This document shows, piece after piece, positions 25,396-38,414 of a stretch of DNA of 64,000 nt. Made by a program: the position numbers and the translations under genes. Positions within the stretch are counted from its first letter, which is position 1, and every line of letters starts with the position of its first letter. The stretch is taken from NCBI GenBank assembly GCA_030737875.1, contig CM060919.1, positions 805,735,160 to 805,799,159 of the forward strand. The letters run 5' to 3'. A model generated the notes under the pieces. It ran no database searches. It was given only the letters and a program-made list of their open reading frames with translations, and was not told the origin of the DNA. This DNA comes from Allium sativum (Eukaryota; Streptophyta; Magnoliopsida; Asparagales; Amaryllidaceae).

Positions 25396-28300
25396 TGCAA
25401 CAACCCCAAAACCCCGTGCCATGGTGTTAAGGATAATCATTGGAATATAACACATTAATCATCATTAGCAGAGTACAGATAATAGCATAAACAAGAAATA
25501 GAATAATTTACACAAATATGACAGCGGAATCATATATATGTCACCACATCAGAGAGCATAGTGCAGGATACAACTTAGTGCATAACAGTACATAATCAGT
25601 CTACATCGCCTGTGGCGGAATCATACATAGAGAATACATAAACTAAACATCAGTCTACATCGCCAGTGGCGGAATCATAATACATATACAATAATGGCGG
25701 AAAAGTCACAATCATCACAATGTAGTCAAGCCTTGCCATCAGCCCAAAATTGCACCTCTACTGCGGTGCCAAGCCAAAATATGTCAGCTACCTGTAACTA
25801 GGATGCCCGTGTGAAAATAAGGGCACCCGAGTTTGCAAGGTGAAACAAACTACGAGTCAGTCATGGGACTGGTATGAGAAATCTACTTAACTTATTAAAC
25901 AACAATAATAAGGCAAATCAAAGGACCACGCCACTTTCGCGGAACGGGTTTACTCCAATGAGTGCTAGTGCATGAAATAAAGTAAATGATTAAATCATCG
26001 CAATGCTTTTTATAAAAATGAAGCCATTATAAGACTCAGGTCCCATCACATAATGCAACGCAAGTCGGAGGATAGAGTTTTACCTTATAATGGCCAAAAA
26101 TGCTTCATACGTATAAAAACAAAAGTGTTTGATATTATTACTAGTGCATATATGTTTCAAAAGCGATTTCAATCATAAATATCAATCATAGACGGCATAA
26201 ATGACCCATACCACTATGTCGCCATACTAGTAATACAATCACATCCGCAATTTCGTATCGGAAATTGGATTCCATCATGAGTCGAGGCAAGGGGCAAGCT
26301 CCTCTCTGTTCGAGACACTCTAGCAAATGTCCCAGGATCGCGCACAGCGGTCCTTGGAATCGGCTGGGCCGGTCCTCTCTTACTTTTGAGGATTAGTTAT
26401 TCCTGAACACACGTTTTCTGGTCCTTACAGACCTATAATCTAGGCGCCTTGCATTCCAACAACCATACATGTGAAAAGTAGATATAAATGCCAGGGTTGG
26501 TAGGTCACTGACACCACCATAGCTAGAAAGAAACGTCGTGTTCTCCCAGCGGTCCTTCTCCCGTTTTTGACTCATACCGAGGTGTGAGGCTCGCGAATCC
26601 ACGTTATACACAAAGCTATGTCACACAGACCATGCTTTGATCATCAACCATAAAAATTGCTTTGCAACAGAAGCCTTGATCATATGCCACTTAGGCGTGC
26701 CACACAGGCAATTCACTCCATGCGACTGATTTCTATCGATATATAACCTCTAAGCTCGTACGTTTCAGAGAAGGGCGTTAAGCAAGAGAATAAATTCTCT
26801 GCCGCCAAACAGATATATATTTAACAGAGATCAATCAGCACAGAACAAAATCCAATGTCAGACACACAGTCCATTTACAAGTTCGTTCTGGGTTTGAACG
26901 AAACCGGAGGCACCATATTCCTCGCATATCCGCACAATCAACAATACGTCTGGACGGCTACTACTTCAGCTCCTTCAAGGTAGCTACTCCAATCACGAGC
27001 ATCGGTAGCGCCCGTCCATCCAATGTGAAGATCGTCGGTCTTGAACCGTCTTCATCTCCTCGACTTCTCACCGTCGATCGATTATTTGAAATGAGAATTA
27101 ACTCGGCCTTTTCAAATAATCCATGTATATTTAGATTTTCAAATCAATTCTTCACATGGTTAAATTACTCAACATTCACATTTCAGTTCCTTAGTATAAT
27201 TTTCATGTTAAATACATTCAACCATCACATATCAAGCAAACACAGCAAAATTGGTTTATTTCCACTCTATATCATTTATAATGTTTTATAACGATGTATC
27301 GCCGTGTGACGAACAAGGAATTTCGCTCGGTCCGAACCAGTCGCTAAACCGATCCAGGCCGTTCGAAACGCCCTATCGTTTGAGAACAGGACAAAACAGA
27401 ACGCATACAGAAGAACATTTCACTGTATATTACAACAATGCATCAGATTACAAGAATATACAGAGTATAAATGAATATTACACAGAAATATCAGAGATTT
27501 AAATTACAATAAAATACATAGCAGCGGAAAATAATACAATACACAACTAGAAGAGATATACGGATACAAAGCTTTCCGGATATCGTTCCAGCTGTAAACC
27601 AGGATCCTGCGAATATAAATCTGCAAAACCAAAACTACTAGCTGCCCGTGTCGAAAATAAGGGCACCCAGAGTTTAGGTTAAAACAATAAACTCCAGGTC
27701 AGTCATGTGACTGGTGTGAGAACTAAAACAGTTGTTAATCTTTATTTTAAAGTTAGGTAAATCAAGGGACCACGCCGTATAACACGGAACGGGTTTCCTC
27801 CCAAGAATACCAGTGCATAAAACAAACAGCGCAATGCTAAATAAAGAAAAATGAAGCTGTTATAAGACCCAGGTCCTATCACACAATGCAAACGCAAGCC
27901 GGGGGATAGGGTTTTTCCCTTATAACAGCCAAAGAATGCTTGATACGTTTAAAACAAATCATTTGATACTATTATAAGTGCATAGTGTATAAAACAACTT
28001 CAAATCATAAGTATCAATCATAGGCGGCATAAATGCCCCATACCACTATGTCGCCATATATAGGTCATACAATCAAACTCGCAAAGTCACGTATTTGGAA
28101 ATTGGGTTTCCATCTATGAACCGAGGCTAGGGGCAAGATCCTCAACCGATTCGAGACGCTCTAGCCCGCCCCTCAGGAACAGCCGCAACTGCCCCCTGGA
28201 TCCTCAGGGCCGGTCCACCGATGTGGATTATTATGCCTGAACAATACGTCTCCCCACCCTATGGGGTGTAAGTCTGGTCCGTCAGCCGACCAGAATGCAT

Positions 28301-29499
28301 TCGGCCGAAACCGATATAACCGAGGCGCCTCGCAACAGCAACAACCACATAAGTCAAACTCGTCAGGGCGTGTAAAACCACTGACGCCACTTCTAGCTAG
28401 AAAGAAACGCATGCCCTCCCTGACGTCCGTCTCCCGTTTTTGGTTCATACCGGGTGTGAAACACGCGAGGTAAACGTTACACAAAGCTACGCCACAAAGG
28501 CCGTGCTTTGATCATCACCACAAGACTTTGCTTTTCAACAGAAGCCTCGATCAATTGCCACTTAGGCATGCCACACAGGCAATTCACTCCATGCGTTTGA
28601 TATCCATCAATATATAACCCCTGAGCTCGTACGCCTCAGAGAAGGGCGTTAAGCAAGAGAATAAATTCTCCGCTGCCAAACAGATATATATTTAATAGAG
28701 ATCAAACACACAGACTAAAATCCAATGTCAGACACACAGTCCATTTACACGTCCGTTCTGGGTCTGAACGAAACCGGAGGCACCTAGTACCCCGCATATC
28801 CATCGATCTCCAAGTACGTCTGGACGATCACCAACTGTTTCCATCTTCTTGGGTGTACAGCCCAATCAAGATCATCAGTTATCACCCAAACGACGTGAAG
28901 ACTTCCGGTCTTCGACCACCGTCTTCATCTTCGACTTATCGTCGTATCAGTTATTCAGAATGGGATAAACCCGGCCTTTCCGAATAACTCGCGTATATTT
29001 TATAAAAGTGTTACACAAACACAACATACGCCTCATTCCAATTCATTAGTCACTAACCGTAAATTAGTCAAGAGAATAATTCCCCAAATATTAACCCCGA
29101 AGGCCGAAACCAACATCAGATCAATATCCAGGAAACCATTCTGCTTAGCCAACCGACAGTTAGTTTCTAAATTTCACATTCATAGGGAAATGTTCCCATT
29201 AATTTTATCCAAGATAAATTCTTTGAATTTATTCTTTTTTTGAATTTCGATTCAACTAGTCGAGATTAACGAACCTTACCGAAGTAATCATTGGTTTTAA
29301 TTTCCCAATCCCAACCTATTTATCCCATGAAGTAAAACTGGTAATACTTCATATCTAACACCACAGTGTTATCGGTAAATTCAATTACCATTTCACGTTC
29401 AAATCTAATTAAAGATTTAACTATCGCCTGGAGCAAAACTGGTGATACTCCATTTCGATTATTTCAATCTAATTAAAGATTCATTAAAACTCCACTTAG

Positions 29500-29985
29500 T
29501 TTTAATCTTCGACTGGGTTAAAGAATCAGTGTTATTTAAAACACGGTTCACGATAAACCCAAATCACATTAATTATCGGGTTAAAGAACAAGTGTTATTT
29601 AAAAACACTGTTCACGATAAACCCAAAAATCACATTCATTAATTATCGGGTTAAAGAACGAGTGTTGTTTAAAACACTGTTCACGATAAACCCAAAAATC
29701 AATATCCATTAATTATCGGGTTAAAGAACGAGTGTTGTTTAAAACACTGTTCACGATAAACCCAAAAATCACATTCATTAATTATCGGGTTAAAGAACGA
29801 GTGTTATTTAAAACACTGTCCACGATAACCCAAAAATCAATATCCATTAATTATCGGGTTAAAGAACGAGTGTTGTTTAAAACACTGTTCACGATAAACC
29901 CAAAAATCACATTCATTAATTATCGGGTTAAAGAACGAGTGTTATTTAAAACACTGTCCACGATAAACCCAAAAATCAATATCAA
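29500..29985. repeat. Tandem array of 69-70 bp hairpin units, about seven copies
   Basis: AATTATCGGG recurs at about 29571, 29641, 29711, 29780, 29849 and 29918. Each unit holds AGTGTT(G/A)TTTAAAACACT flanked by GGGTTAAAGAAC and GTTCACGATAAACCC, so it can fold into an imperfect stem-loop of about 45 bases. Weaker copies extend to about 30110 and possibly leftward to about 29320. Confidence 0.9.
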
Positions 29986-30207
29986 TTCAATTCCAATTAA
30001 ATATCATTTAATTGGCACACTTCATTAAATCTAAATAAAAAGATTTAATCTTTTCTCAACTGGGTTCAAGAACAGTGTTAGTGAAGACACCATTCACGAC
30101 AAACCCAAATCACATTTGATATTCAATACAAGACTCTGAATAGAAAATATACCGGCTTATATTCAATATCAAATTCTACAACTAACAAATATCGCATTGG
30201 AAATAAC

Positions 30208-30234
30208 GATATATATATATATATATATATATAT
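30208..30234. repeat. (AT)n microsatellite
   Basis: A short pure AT run within the solo LTR. Confidence 0.9.
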
Positions 30235-30984
30235 CTTTCAAATTTCCATAACAACACATGTATAATCACGAATTCCAACATCGAAATATTCCGAAGACAA
30301 TTTCGATTCAAATCCACTCCAATGCAATCATTGGATATTCTGGTTATTTTCAAAACCGTTTTTAAATTCAATTTATTTATTTAAAAATAAATAGAATTAT
30401 AATTCTAGTTCAAAACTAGTTCATTTCGATAAAAATCTATTTTTATCTTTTCAAATATGGAGTTTTTCATCCCAATTCTTTCTAAATCATTTCTTATGAT
30501 TTTACACAAATTATTACTATTTTTAATAATTTTATCAAGGCCCGTACAGTCGATTTCCATCAATGGCCATCGAACTGCACTTACAGCGACCTTTTTCGAA
30601 TTTGATTTGGACATAATTCCAAATCCAACCGTTAGATTTCAAATTTCTAATATTCGTTAGAAAGCACTTTTCGATACGAACCCAACGGTTCCGGTTTTAG
30701 GAGAATCCGACGGTCGGATCTCCCGTAATGTCCGTTTGAAATAAATGGTCGAAATTCACGAACTGCCGCGGCGCGGCGCGTTCTATTCAGGCCATTATAT
30801 TATATATATAATATATATATAATATATTTCGTCGATTTCTATTTAAAACGAATTATATAAATAGTTTTAAATTCGTTTCAAAAGCAATTTCAACTTCCAT
30901 TTCAATTCAAATCAAAATCGAATTCTTCTTTATAAATTCGTTTTAAAATTCATTTCTATTCAATTCAAATTTCAATTCAATTTG

Positions 30985-31393
30985 AATCCATTTCAATTCG
31001 CTTTCAATTCGAATTCGTTTTCAATTCAATTCATTTCGAAATCACTTTCAATTCAATTCATTTCGAATTCGTTTTCAATTCAATTCATTTCGAAATCACT
31101 TCCAATTCAATTCATTTCGAATTCGCTTTCAATTCAATTCATTTCGAATTCGTTTTCAATTCAATTCATTTCGAAATCACTTCCAATTCAATTCATTTCG
31201 AATTCGCTTTCAATTCAATTCATTTCGAATTCGTTTTCAATTCAATTCATTTCGAAATCACTTTCAATTCAATTCATTTCGAAATCACTTTCAATTCAAT
31301 TCATTTCGAATTCGTTTTCAATTCAATTCATTTCGAAATCACTTTCAATTCAATTCATTTCGAAATCACTTTCAATTCAATTCATTTCAAAAT
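30985..31393. repeat. 27-bp tandem array (TTCAATTCAATTCATTTCG units), about 15 copies
   Basis: Units alternate between endings GAATTCG and AAATCAC, giving a higher-order pattern. The 27-base period is divisible by three, so a 137-residue open frame runs through it. That frame is a by-product of the repeat and not a gene. Confidence 0.92.
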
Positions 31394-32881
31394 GAATAAA
31401 ATCGATATAAATATCGTTCACGTCAAAATGGCGTCAATCTAATCAACACGGCTTCATATATTCCTTTATTTTCAAATATTTCTTTTTCAAATATTTCTTT
31501 TTAAAACTGGAATGAGGCCCAATCAATTACCATATAAAGTTAATTATATGGATTCTCATACATTACACACATATAATAGCATTGAAAATAATCAACCATC
31601 AACCAAAGTGCACTACACTGTATAAGCATCAAATATATATATCCAACGCTTAAAACAGCCTGTCAATCAACCGATCGACATATTCAATCAATCGGGATGA
31701 GTGAACTTCAAATTTCATCCCAACACCCGTGTGGGGTTTCAAACAATCAAACACTGATTTAGTTGTGCAGTTGGGCGATGTGTAAAATTTATCGTCCCAA
31801 TCAATGTCATTCAAATAAGTGCACATAAACAAACCGTCTGGTTTGTAAATGAATATTTATTTACTCACATTCACGTTAAAAATTATATTTTTAACGACAA
31901 AACATTTTATTTCAACCTATGAATTTCTATTCAATTCATTTACACAATAAAATGATATTTTTATTTTCTAACACATTTTAGAAAATTTCGGCGGCATAAC
32001 GGCACGATACTAGAAACGGGACAAGGCCTAGCCTTATCCCCGGTCTAGTGAAGGCCCACGCCATTCACATATCAATTTTAATCAATTTCATCCCACCAAA
32101 CAATTCAATTCAAACAAATAATCCAACTAATCTACGCAACCAAACAAACAAGTCCATGGTCTGTGGACGATTGTGTCAGGTGCTACTAAGCACCGTCTGC
32201 ATCCTAGTATATATATATATATAACTAGAAAAATTAAATTGAAAGGTGAGAAATTCTCACCGAAAGCTATCCTAGCTCCACGGCACTTCATTGATAGAAA
32301 TCTTCATTGCTATCCTATCTTCGCTATCTTCTTTGCCCGTAGCCACTACATATATAAAAATCACACATTTTTATATTTCGTTGTCTTTGAAATAAAAATC
32401 ACATTTTTATTTATTCACTTTCAATTCAAAAATCATATTTCTATTCCGATATCATATAGATAAAAATTCCATTTCGAAAATATTTATTTCGCCTTTATAA
32501 AAATAAAGTTTTCGCCTTTATATAAAATAAAGATTTCGCCTTTTTCAAAATAAAGATTTCATCATTATAAAAATATCTACTTTATTTCAACGTATATAAA
32601 ATAAAAATCAAATTTTTATTTTGCCACATATAGAAAGGTGATATTTTTAACTTCTCTATCCCATAAAGATCATATTTTTAATACTTTAAAAATATAAAAA
32701 TCATATTTTTAATATTCCTATCATGCAAAAATTATATTTTGACATCACCTATATAGTAAAGACTATATTTTTAATACTCTAAAAATATAAAGATCATATT
32801 TTTAATATCTATTTTATCCAAAAATTTAATCTTTTTATTACTAACAACATAAAAATCACGTTTTTATAACTTCAACTTTAT

Positions 32882-32972
32882 TTTAAAAATCGAAACTTTT
32901 ATAGTTTAAAAATCGAAACTTTTATAGTTTAAAAATCGAAACTTTTATAGTTTAAAAATCGAAACTTTTCCT
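32882..32972. repeat. 24-bp tandem repeat, nearly four copies
   Basis: The unit AAAAATCGAAACTTTTATAGTT is repeated with almost no change. It lies within the solo LTR, in an AT-rich zone where AAAAATCATATTTTTA-like palindromes are also common (about 32640-32880). Confidence 0.9.
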
Positions 32973-33049
32973 ATTCAACTTATCTATTCTACTTATCACA
33001 TTTATATATACAAATATATAAAGTTATTAAAAAAAAAAAACTTACATCG

Positions 33050-33350
33050 ATTAACGAGGGTGGGGGTTTTCAGTGGTCGTCGGCAAGAAGTAGAGGGAGA
33101 GGAGCGGGACTAGATGGGGGTTGCGGCTGTCGATGGAAGAGGAGAGGGGGAAGAAGGAGGGGCGGCGCGGTGTGGATTGGGGGCGTTGGGGCTTGGGTTG
33201 AGGCTCGGCGTGGAAATCGAGAGGAGGGAGAGGGCGCACCCTGAGGCGCGACGGCGCTGGCCGGAGCTACGGCGGAGGGGGCGAACGACGAGGTCTGGCG
33301 GGGTTAGGGCATCGCGATTTGATTTTACTTTTTTTTTTTCTGTTAAGAAA
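33050..33350 (-). other. GC-rich leader segment downstream of the solo-LTR promoter
   Basis: About 300 bases of high GC content stand out from the AT-rich LTR. Both strands have short open frames (arginine/glycine-rich on plus, proline-rich on minus). Analogous GC-rich segments occupy the same place in the other LTRs (36690-37000, 46700-47030, 60500-60790), but their proteins are not conserved. It is probably part of the transcribed R region. A captured host exon is an alternative. Confidence 0.5.
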
Positions 33351-33382
33351 TAGAAGAGAGAGGGAGTGAGAGAAAATAAGGA

Positions 33383-33396
33383 AAGTTATATAAATA
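33383..33396 (-). promoter_or_regulatory. Putative TATA box of the solo LTR
   Basis: The minus strand reads TATTTATATAACTT about 900 bases inside the LTR start. It is followed by CT-rich sequence (TCTCTCACTCCC) suited to a plant transcription start and then by the GC-rich segment. Confidence 0.55.
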
Positions 33397-34384
33397 TTAT
33401 TTATTTATTTTATTTTAATTTCTAAAAAGGTTGACTTTTATTTTCGACCTCGAAACGGGACCCACCGACTGTCGTCCATAGCTAACTACCCCCATTTCGA
33501 ACACTATAGGATATGTATCGCAAGCTGATTCGATCGTTTCGATCAGTTTCCGTTAAAATCAACATATAACTCTATATATTGAATTTAAACGCGCATTTCA
33601 ATTTACCGTGGCCACATACGAACTCTAAAAATTCTGGAAAAATATTTTTTTGGCTTCGTATTGACGATACGGTCCTAACAAAACTAGTTTCGTCGAATTC
33701 CGAGACCGTTGGAAAAATGGCCAATTTCCAGTCGATTAAATTCAACTGAAATGGTCAAAACACGTTTTCCTTTGCCATGCTCACAAACTGATTCAGAAAA
33801 TTATGAAATTTGGAACCTAGCAATAACTTTACATCCCGGACCCAACAAAACTGGTTTCGTCGAAATCCGAGGTCATTTGCAAAATGTCCATTTTTAAGGG
33901 CCTGAATTCCATAGCGACTATTCAGAATTTTCAACTGGACATATCTTTTGATTCCCGCTATGAAAATTTGATTATTCGGATTCGTTGGAAAGATATCATC
34001 AATTAGATCCTATTGTTTTTGGTTTCACTAAAATCCGGATTGTTTTGCACCCGGTACATTCAATTGAAGTTTGAAATCGAATTATCGAACTACCGCGCCA
34101 TTTTCAATTCTATTTATAATTATATATAAATATTTATATTCTAACGACGACGTATATAATATATACGTTCTAATTCCATTAAAAATAAATTTCTCGTCGA
34201 TATTATTTAAAATAATTCATTTTAAATAATCAAAATTCGTTAAAATTGCCAAAATAAAAATTTCAAACTGGCTCGCATTTTACGGGTTGTTACACGCCAT
34301 TTTTATTTATTTAAAAACGGCCATATTTAATTAAACGACGTTTCAGGTCGTGCCGAGGTACTGGCGCTGTTTTTCACTAAATTT

Positions 34385-34800
34385 GTTTTACACATATCTG
34401 AAAATCTAACTGTTGGATCTTCACAAATTTTATTTCATTAGAAAGATCTTTTCAAAACGAGTCCAACGGTTTCAGTTTTGGGAAATCCGATGGTCGGATT
34501 TCCCACACTAGTCGTTTGAAGTTACGATTTCAAAATACGAACTGCAGCGTCGTTATTCGATTTAATTTAATTATATTTATATTTATATATAAATATAATT
34601 GATTCTGGCGCTGTTTTTCTTCAGATTTGAATTAAACATTCTAGAGAATCCAACCGTCGGATCTTTACAAAGTTGGTGCCGTTGGAAAGATATTTCCAAG
34701 GCGAACCTAACGGTTGCGGTTTCGGGAAAATCCGATGGTCGGATTTCCCGCACTAGTCGTTTGAAAACACAGTTTCTAAACACGAACTGCACGGCCACGA
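34385..34800. repeat. Duplicated ~210-bp block with ATCCGA...TCGGAT palindrome and GAACTGC motif
   Basis: Two successive copies begin near TGGCGCTGTTTTTC (34363 and 34604). Each holds CCAACGGTT- or AACGGTTGCGG-type words, the stem ATCCGATGGTCGGAT, CACTAGTCGTTTGAA and GAACTGCAGCG or GAACTGCACGG. The pair recurs in the other Tekay-like LTR (44405-44840) and in the solo LTR at 57790-58220. A related copy is at 30617-30775. Confidence 0.8.
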
Positions 34801-36190
34801 TTCATTTTAATTATATATATATATATATAAATATAGTTCATTCGACGATTTCTATATCGTTTTCACTTCAAATATTTCACTAACGCCTTTAAATTTTTGG
34901 AAAATTTCGCCATAACCACCTTTGTACGGGAGGGGCTGGGAAAATTCCCAAATAGTCACACGGGCGTCTCATCTCAAAAAGAAAAAGAAAAAGCCAAGCG
35001 GCTAGCCAACATGCTCATAAAATCATCTCCCAAGCAAAACAGTAAACATGTACCTATTTGTCGGGCACACAATTTTATTCCTCTTCTCTAGCCTCTTTGC
35101 TATAACCTGTTAAATAAATATGCATATACATATGTGCAATTCTTATCATTTATCATTTTCCATTCAACTTCATGTTTGATTCAATTTGGTTTAAAATCAC
35201 CATTCATTTCAATGTTGCATACACAAGCAAAAATCATATCATTAGCTAATAAATGAATATTTCAATTCATGCATATTTATTTGAACAAGTGGTTATTTTT
35301 AACCTTCACATTTCAAAAATGATATTTTTGGCGAATTAAAATATATTTCAACATATGACTATTTTATTTCGTTCATATACATGTTAAAAATAATATTCAT
35401 TTCACAATATTTATTTCAACACTCGCATATTTTTAACAAATCACATATATGATAAAAATGGTATTTTTATCATCTAAAATATTTATTCAACACATGAATG
35501 TTTTTAGCACTTCATAATTCCAATAAAAATGTAATTTTTATTGTTCGATCTTTTATTCAACACATGAACCTTTTCAACACACGCACTTCTCAACATATGA
35601 GCATTTACACACATGGATATTTTATATAGTTTGTTCATACAAGAAAGATGAATTTTTTTTATTGTTGAAACTATTTATTTATAAGGCGAATATTTTAAAT
35701 ACTTCATGTATATTATAAAAATGTGATTTTTATTGTTTAAACACCTTATTCATTTAACACATGAATTTAATTTTCAACACGTTACTTCTCAACACATGAG
35801 CATTTCCGCACATGGATATTTTATTTCAACACATGACTTTAGTTTCAACGCATGAAAATAATTTCAACATATAAAAATAATTCTAACACATGAATATTAT
35901 TCAAAATTTCGGCAGCATAACGGCAGGGTAGTTAAAATCGGCACCGTCCCGAGTACGGCTCCTCGCTCTACCTTAAAACCTCGAGGTTTTTGACAATGGG
36001 GATTTCATGCTTCTAGTTCGCACGCAGGAGGCATGTTTTATTTTCATTTCCACAATTATTTCCAATTTGTTTCAATCACCAATGGGTATTTTTCAACCAC
36101 AATCAAACAATATCAACCACAAACAATTATTCTATCAACCATTCGCATTATTCACCAAATTTTTCACACCAATTCACAAACAATAAATAT

Positions 36191-36209
36191 CGTCCATGGT
36201 TTGTGGACG
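36191..36209. repeat. Conserved GTCCATGG...GTGGAC hairpin beside a TA run
   Basis: CGTCCATGGTTTGTGGACG folds on itself. It is followed by GAGGGGAG and a (TA)n run. The same arrangement occurs at 46234-46252, 60006-60022 and 32152-32168. Confidence 0.75.
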
Positions 36210-36218
36210 AGGGGAGTG

Positions 36219-36249
<31 letters not shown>

Positions 36250-37829
36250 TCTATATTTCACTTGCATTTCAACACACATATCATTTATACAATGCATGTA
36301 TAATTCATACTTCGCTCATATAGCTTCCACAACGCATGTGCATGAGGTATACAACACGTGTATAATTTATATTTCGCTTATATAATTTATACATGACATT
36401 TCCATTCATATTTTCTATTTAGAAATCTCACATTGGTTGTCGAGGTGATAAAAATCCTAGCGAGCTCAGAAAAATCCGTGGTCTCTTCTAGGTGGTAGAG
36501 AGCCTCCTTGAGGTCACGATGTTTCCTGTTTCATCGAATTTCGTCAACACACGACAAAGATATGATTTTTCAAAGTTTGCAACACTTAAGAGTGTTATTT
36601 TCAATTCAAATAAAATAAAGCCGATACCTTTCACGATTGTTCAAAATTAGGTTTTCAGTTTTCGCGAAAATCGAGGCTCGATACGACGATCGGAGGGCAC
36701 AGCGTGGAAGAGCGTCGAGAGGGCTTTAGGCGCGTGGCAGTGGCGTCCAACTCGGTGGGGCCCAGTGCTCGTGGCGGCGGCGGAAAGTTCGGATGTTGGA
36801 GGGGCTCGTGCTCGACGATGGCGAAGAGAGGGAGGGCGAGGGTTGGTCGGATTTGAAGAGGGGAGGGAGGGCTTTCGAGATAGGGTGGTGGCGGGGTCTG
36901 GCGTGGCCTATGGCGGCGACGATTTGGTCGGGAAGTGGAGAACGACTGTGCGTCGTTAAGAGGAGAGAGGGAGCGGGTTTTCTGACCTTTTTTTATTTTA
37001 ATTTATGAAAGGAGAAATCCTATTGGTCGGTGGTTTTATTAAATTTTAAAATAGTGTTTCTCCACACGAACACCATTCCAAACCCAACGACTGTCGCCCC
37101 TAGCTAAATGCCCCCATCCCGGACACAATGGGATATGTTTTGTAGGCCAATTCGACTGTTACAGTCAGTTATTCTTCAAATTAAAATATAAAACATTCAA
37201 ATTCTATTTTGAACGTACATTTTAATTTGCTGGGGCCACAAACTGATTCGAAAAATTCCAGAAAAATAAATCTAGCTATGTTTTGATGCTGCGGTCCCAA
37301 CAAAACTAGTTTCGTCGAATTCTGAGATCGTTTGAAAAATGACCATTTTCTGGTCGATCCAATTTAACAGAAATTGACCAAACACATTTTCTTTTGCCAC
37401 GCTCACATATTAGCTTCAAAAATTACGAAATTTGAAACCTAGCAATAGTTTGGCATCCCGGATCCAACAAAAGTGGTTTCATCGAATTCCGAGGTCGTTT
37501 GCAAAATATCTATTTTCAAGGGCTATATATTCTCTATAGCGACCTTTCTGAAAATTCATTTGGCCATAATTTTTGATTTCCGCTATGAAACTTCAATTTT
37601 TCAGATTCATTAGAAAGATATTCATAAACAGATTTAAATATTTTTGGTTTCACTAAAATCCGTTATATTTTGCACCCGGTGTAGTCAGTCCAAGTTTGAA
37701 TTCAAATTTTCACACTGCCCCACTATTTCTAACTCACTATTTTATTGAAATATTCTATTTCAATTGCTCAAATTCCTTTGAAATAACCAAATAAAAAAAA
37801 AATTGGCTCGTATTTTCCGGGTTGTTACA

Positions 37830-37842
37830 ATCTCCCCCACTT
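37830..37842 (-). other. Polypurine tract of the Tekay-like element
   Basis: The minus strand reads AAGTGGGGGAGAT and is followed immediately by TGTAACAACC, the LTR start in sense direction. Confidence 0.88.
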
Positions 37843-37934
37843 AAAACTTTTCGTCCCCGAAAAGGAAACAACAGTAAAGTAGGAAACAAAATGTAAATGC
37901 ACAGTATTGTAAAGGTACCTTGCACCGGAGTTAG

Positions 37935-38411
37935 TCAGAGATGTCCACTCTGCATTTGTGGGTAAGCTTGCTTAATGCTCTCTTCAGTCTCCCAAGTACA
38001 GTCTCTAGGATCGCTACTCCACTGCACTTTAACTAAATGAATCTTCTTGCTTCTTAGCTCTCTAGTTTCTTTGCCAACAATTTTTATTGGCTCTCTTCTG
38101 ACTGCTAATTCTGGAGTGATTTCCAAGTCCTGTTGCGCTGCTTCTTCTACAATAAGATCTGGATCATGCACATGTCTTCTAAGTTGAGATACGTGAAATA
38201 CATCATGCACTCCAGGCAACCAATCTGGTAATTGAACCCTATAAGCAAGAGTTCCAATTCGTTCTAGTATAGGAAAGGGACCAATAAACCTGGGTGCTAA
38301 CTTCCCAGTTTTGCCGAATCGGATCACTCCTCTCATTGGAGAAACTTTCAAATAAACCTGATCACCAACAGCAAATGTCAAATTTCTTCTTCTAGAATCC
38401 GCATAACTTTT
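37935..38411 (-). pseudogene. Tekay-like pol tail: integrase C-terminus and chromodomain-like region
   Basis: After a TGA at 38412-38414, which replaces the usual Arg of AQSRQKSYAD, the frame continues with SYADSRRR and the GPY/F-like block VYLKVSPMRGVIRFGKTGKLAPRFIGPF. VHDVFHVSQLRRHVHDP follows and then a chromodomain-like end (KKIHLVKVQWSSDPRDCTWETEESI, about 37950-38050). Such tails guide insertion to heterochromatin in chromoviruses (family knowledge). The order KVQW...TWE is the group II pattern of Tekay/Del. The frame ends at a stop just left of 37935. Confidence 0.85.
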
Positions 38412-38414
38412 CTG

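Larger units (their letters stand above)
27305..34294 (-). mobile_element. Solo LTR, 7.0 kb, of a related Tekay-like subfamily
   Basis: The tips are TGTGACGAAC and CGGGTTGTTACA. The flanks are CGCCG (27300-27304) and CGCCA (34295-34299). The intact partner LTR near 44345 reads GTATCGCCATTTT, so the left copy carries one change. No PBS, PPT, gag or pol lies inside, so this is a single LTR left after recombination. It shares the PPT-side terminus, the CAGTC...GACTG hairpin (27700-27713) and other motifs with the host LTR. Almost 7 kb is very long for an LTR and is partly due to three tandem arrays. Confidence 0.88.
25396..37829 (-). repeat. 3' LTR of the Tekay-like element, split by a solo LTR
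   Basis: Segments 25396-27304 and 34295-37829 align with 42436-47871 without other large gaps. Motifs seen are ATCGCC...GGCGG mini-hairpins (25606-25675), TGCCC...GGGCA and CAGTC...GACTG hairpins (about 25804-25875), a duplicated block around 34385-34800, the GTCCATGG...GTGGAC hairpin at 36191-36209 and a GC-rich stretch at 36690-37000. The U3 with direct repeats spans about 37060-37829. Confidence 0.92.

Noticed and set aside
29500..29985. Regular repeats that could suggest a CRISPR array
   Set aside because: Units are contiguous 69-70 base tandem copies with no unique spacers, in a plant LTR.
30982..31395. 137-residue open frame on the plus strand
   Set aside because: It is the translation of a 27-base tandem repeat; a multiple-of-three period keeps it open by chance.
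33114..33353. GC-rich Arg/Gly frame as a host gene
   Set aside because: It sits inside an LTR after its TATA box, and the equivalent frames in the other LTRs (36765-37008, 46547-47040, 60524-60799) do not encode a related protein.
27305..34294. A complete nested retrotransposon rather than a solo LTR
   Set aside because: No internal pair of long direct repeats, no PBS or PPT, and no gag or pol motif on either strand.
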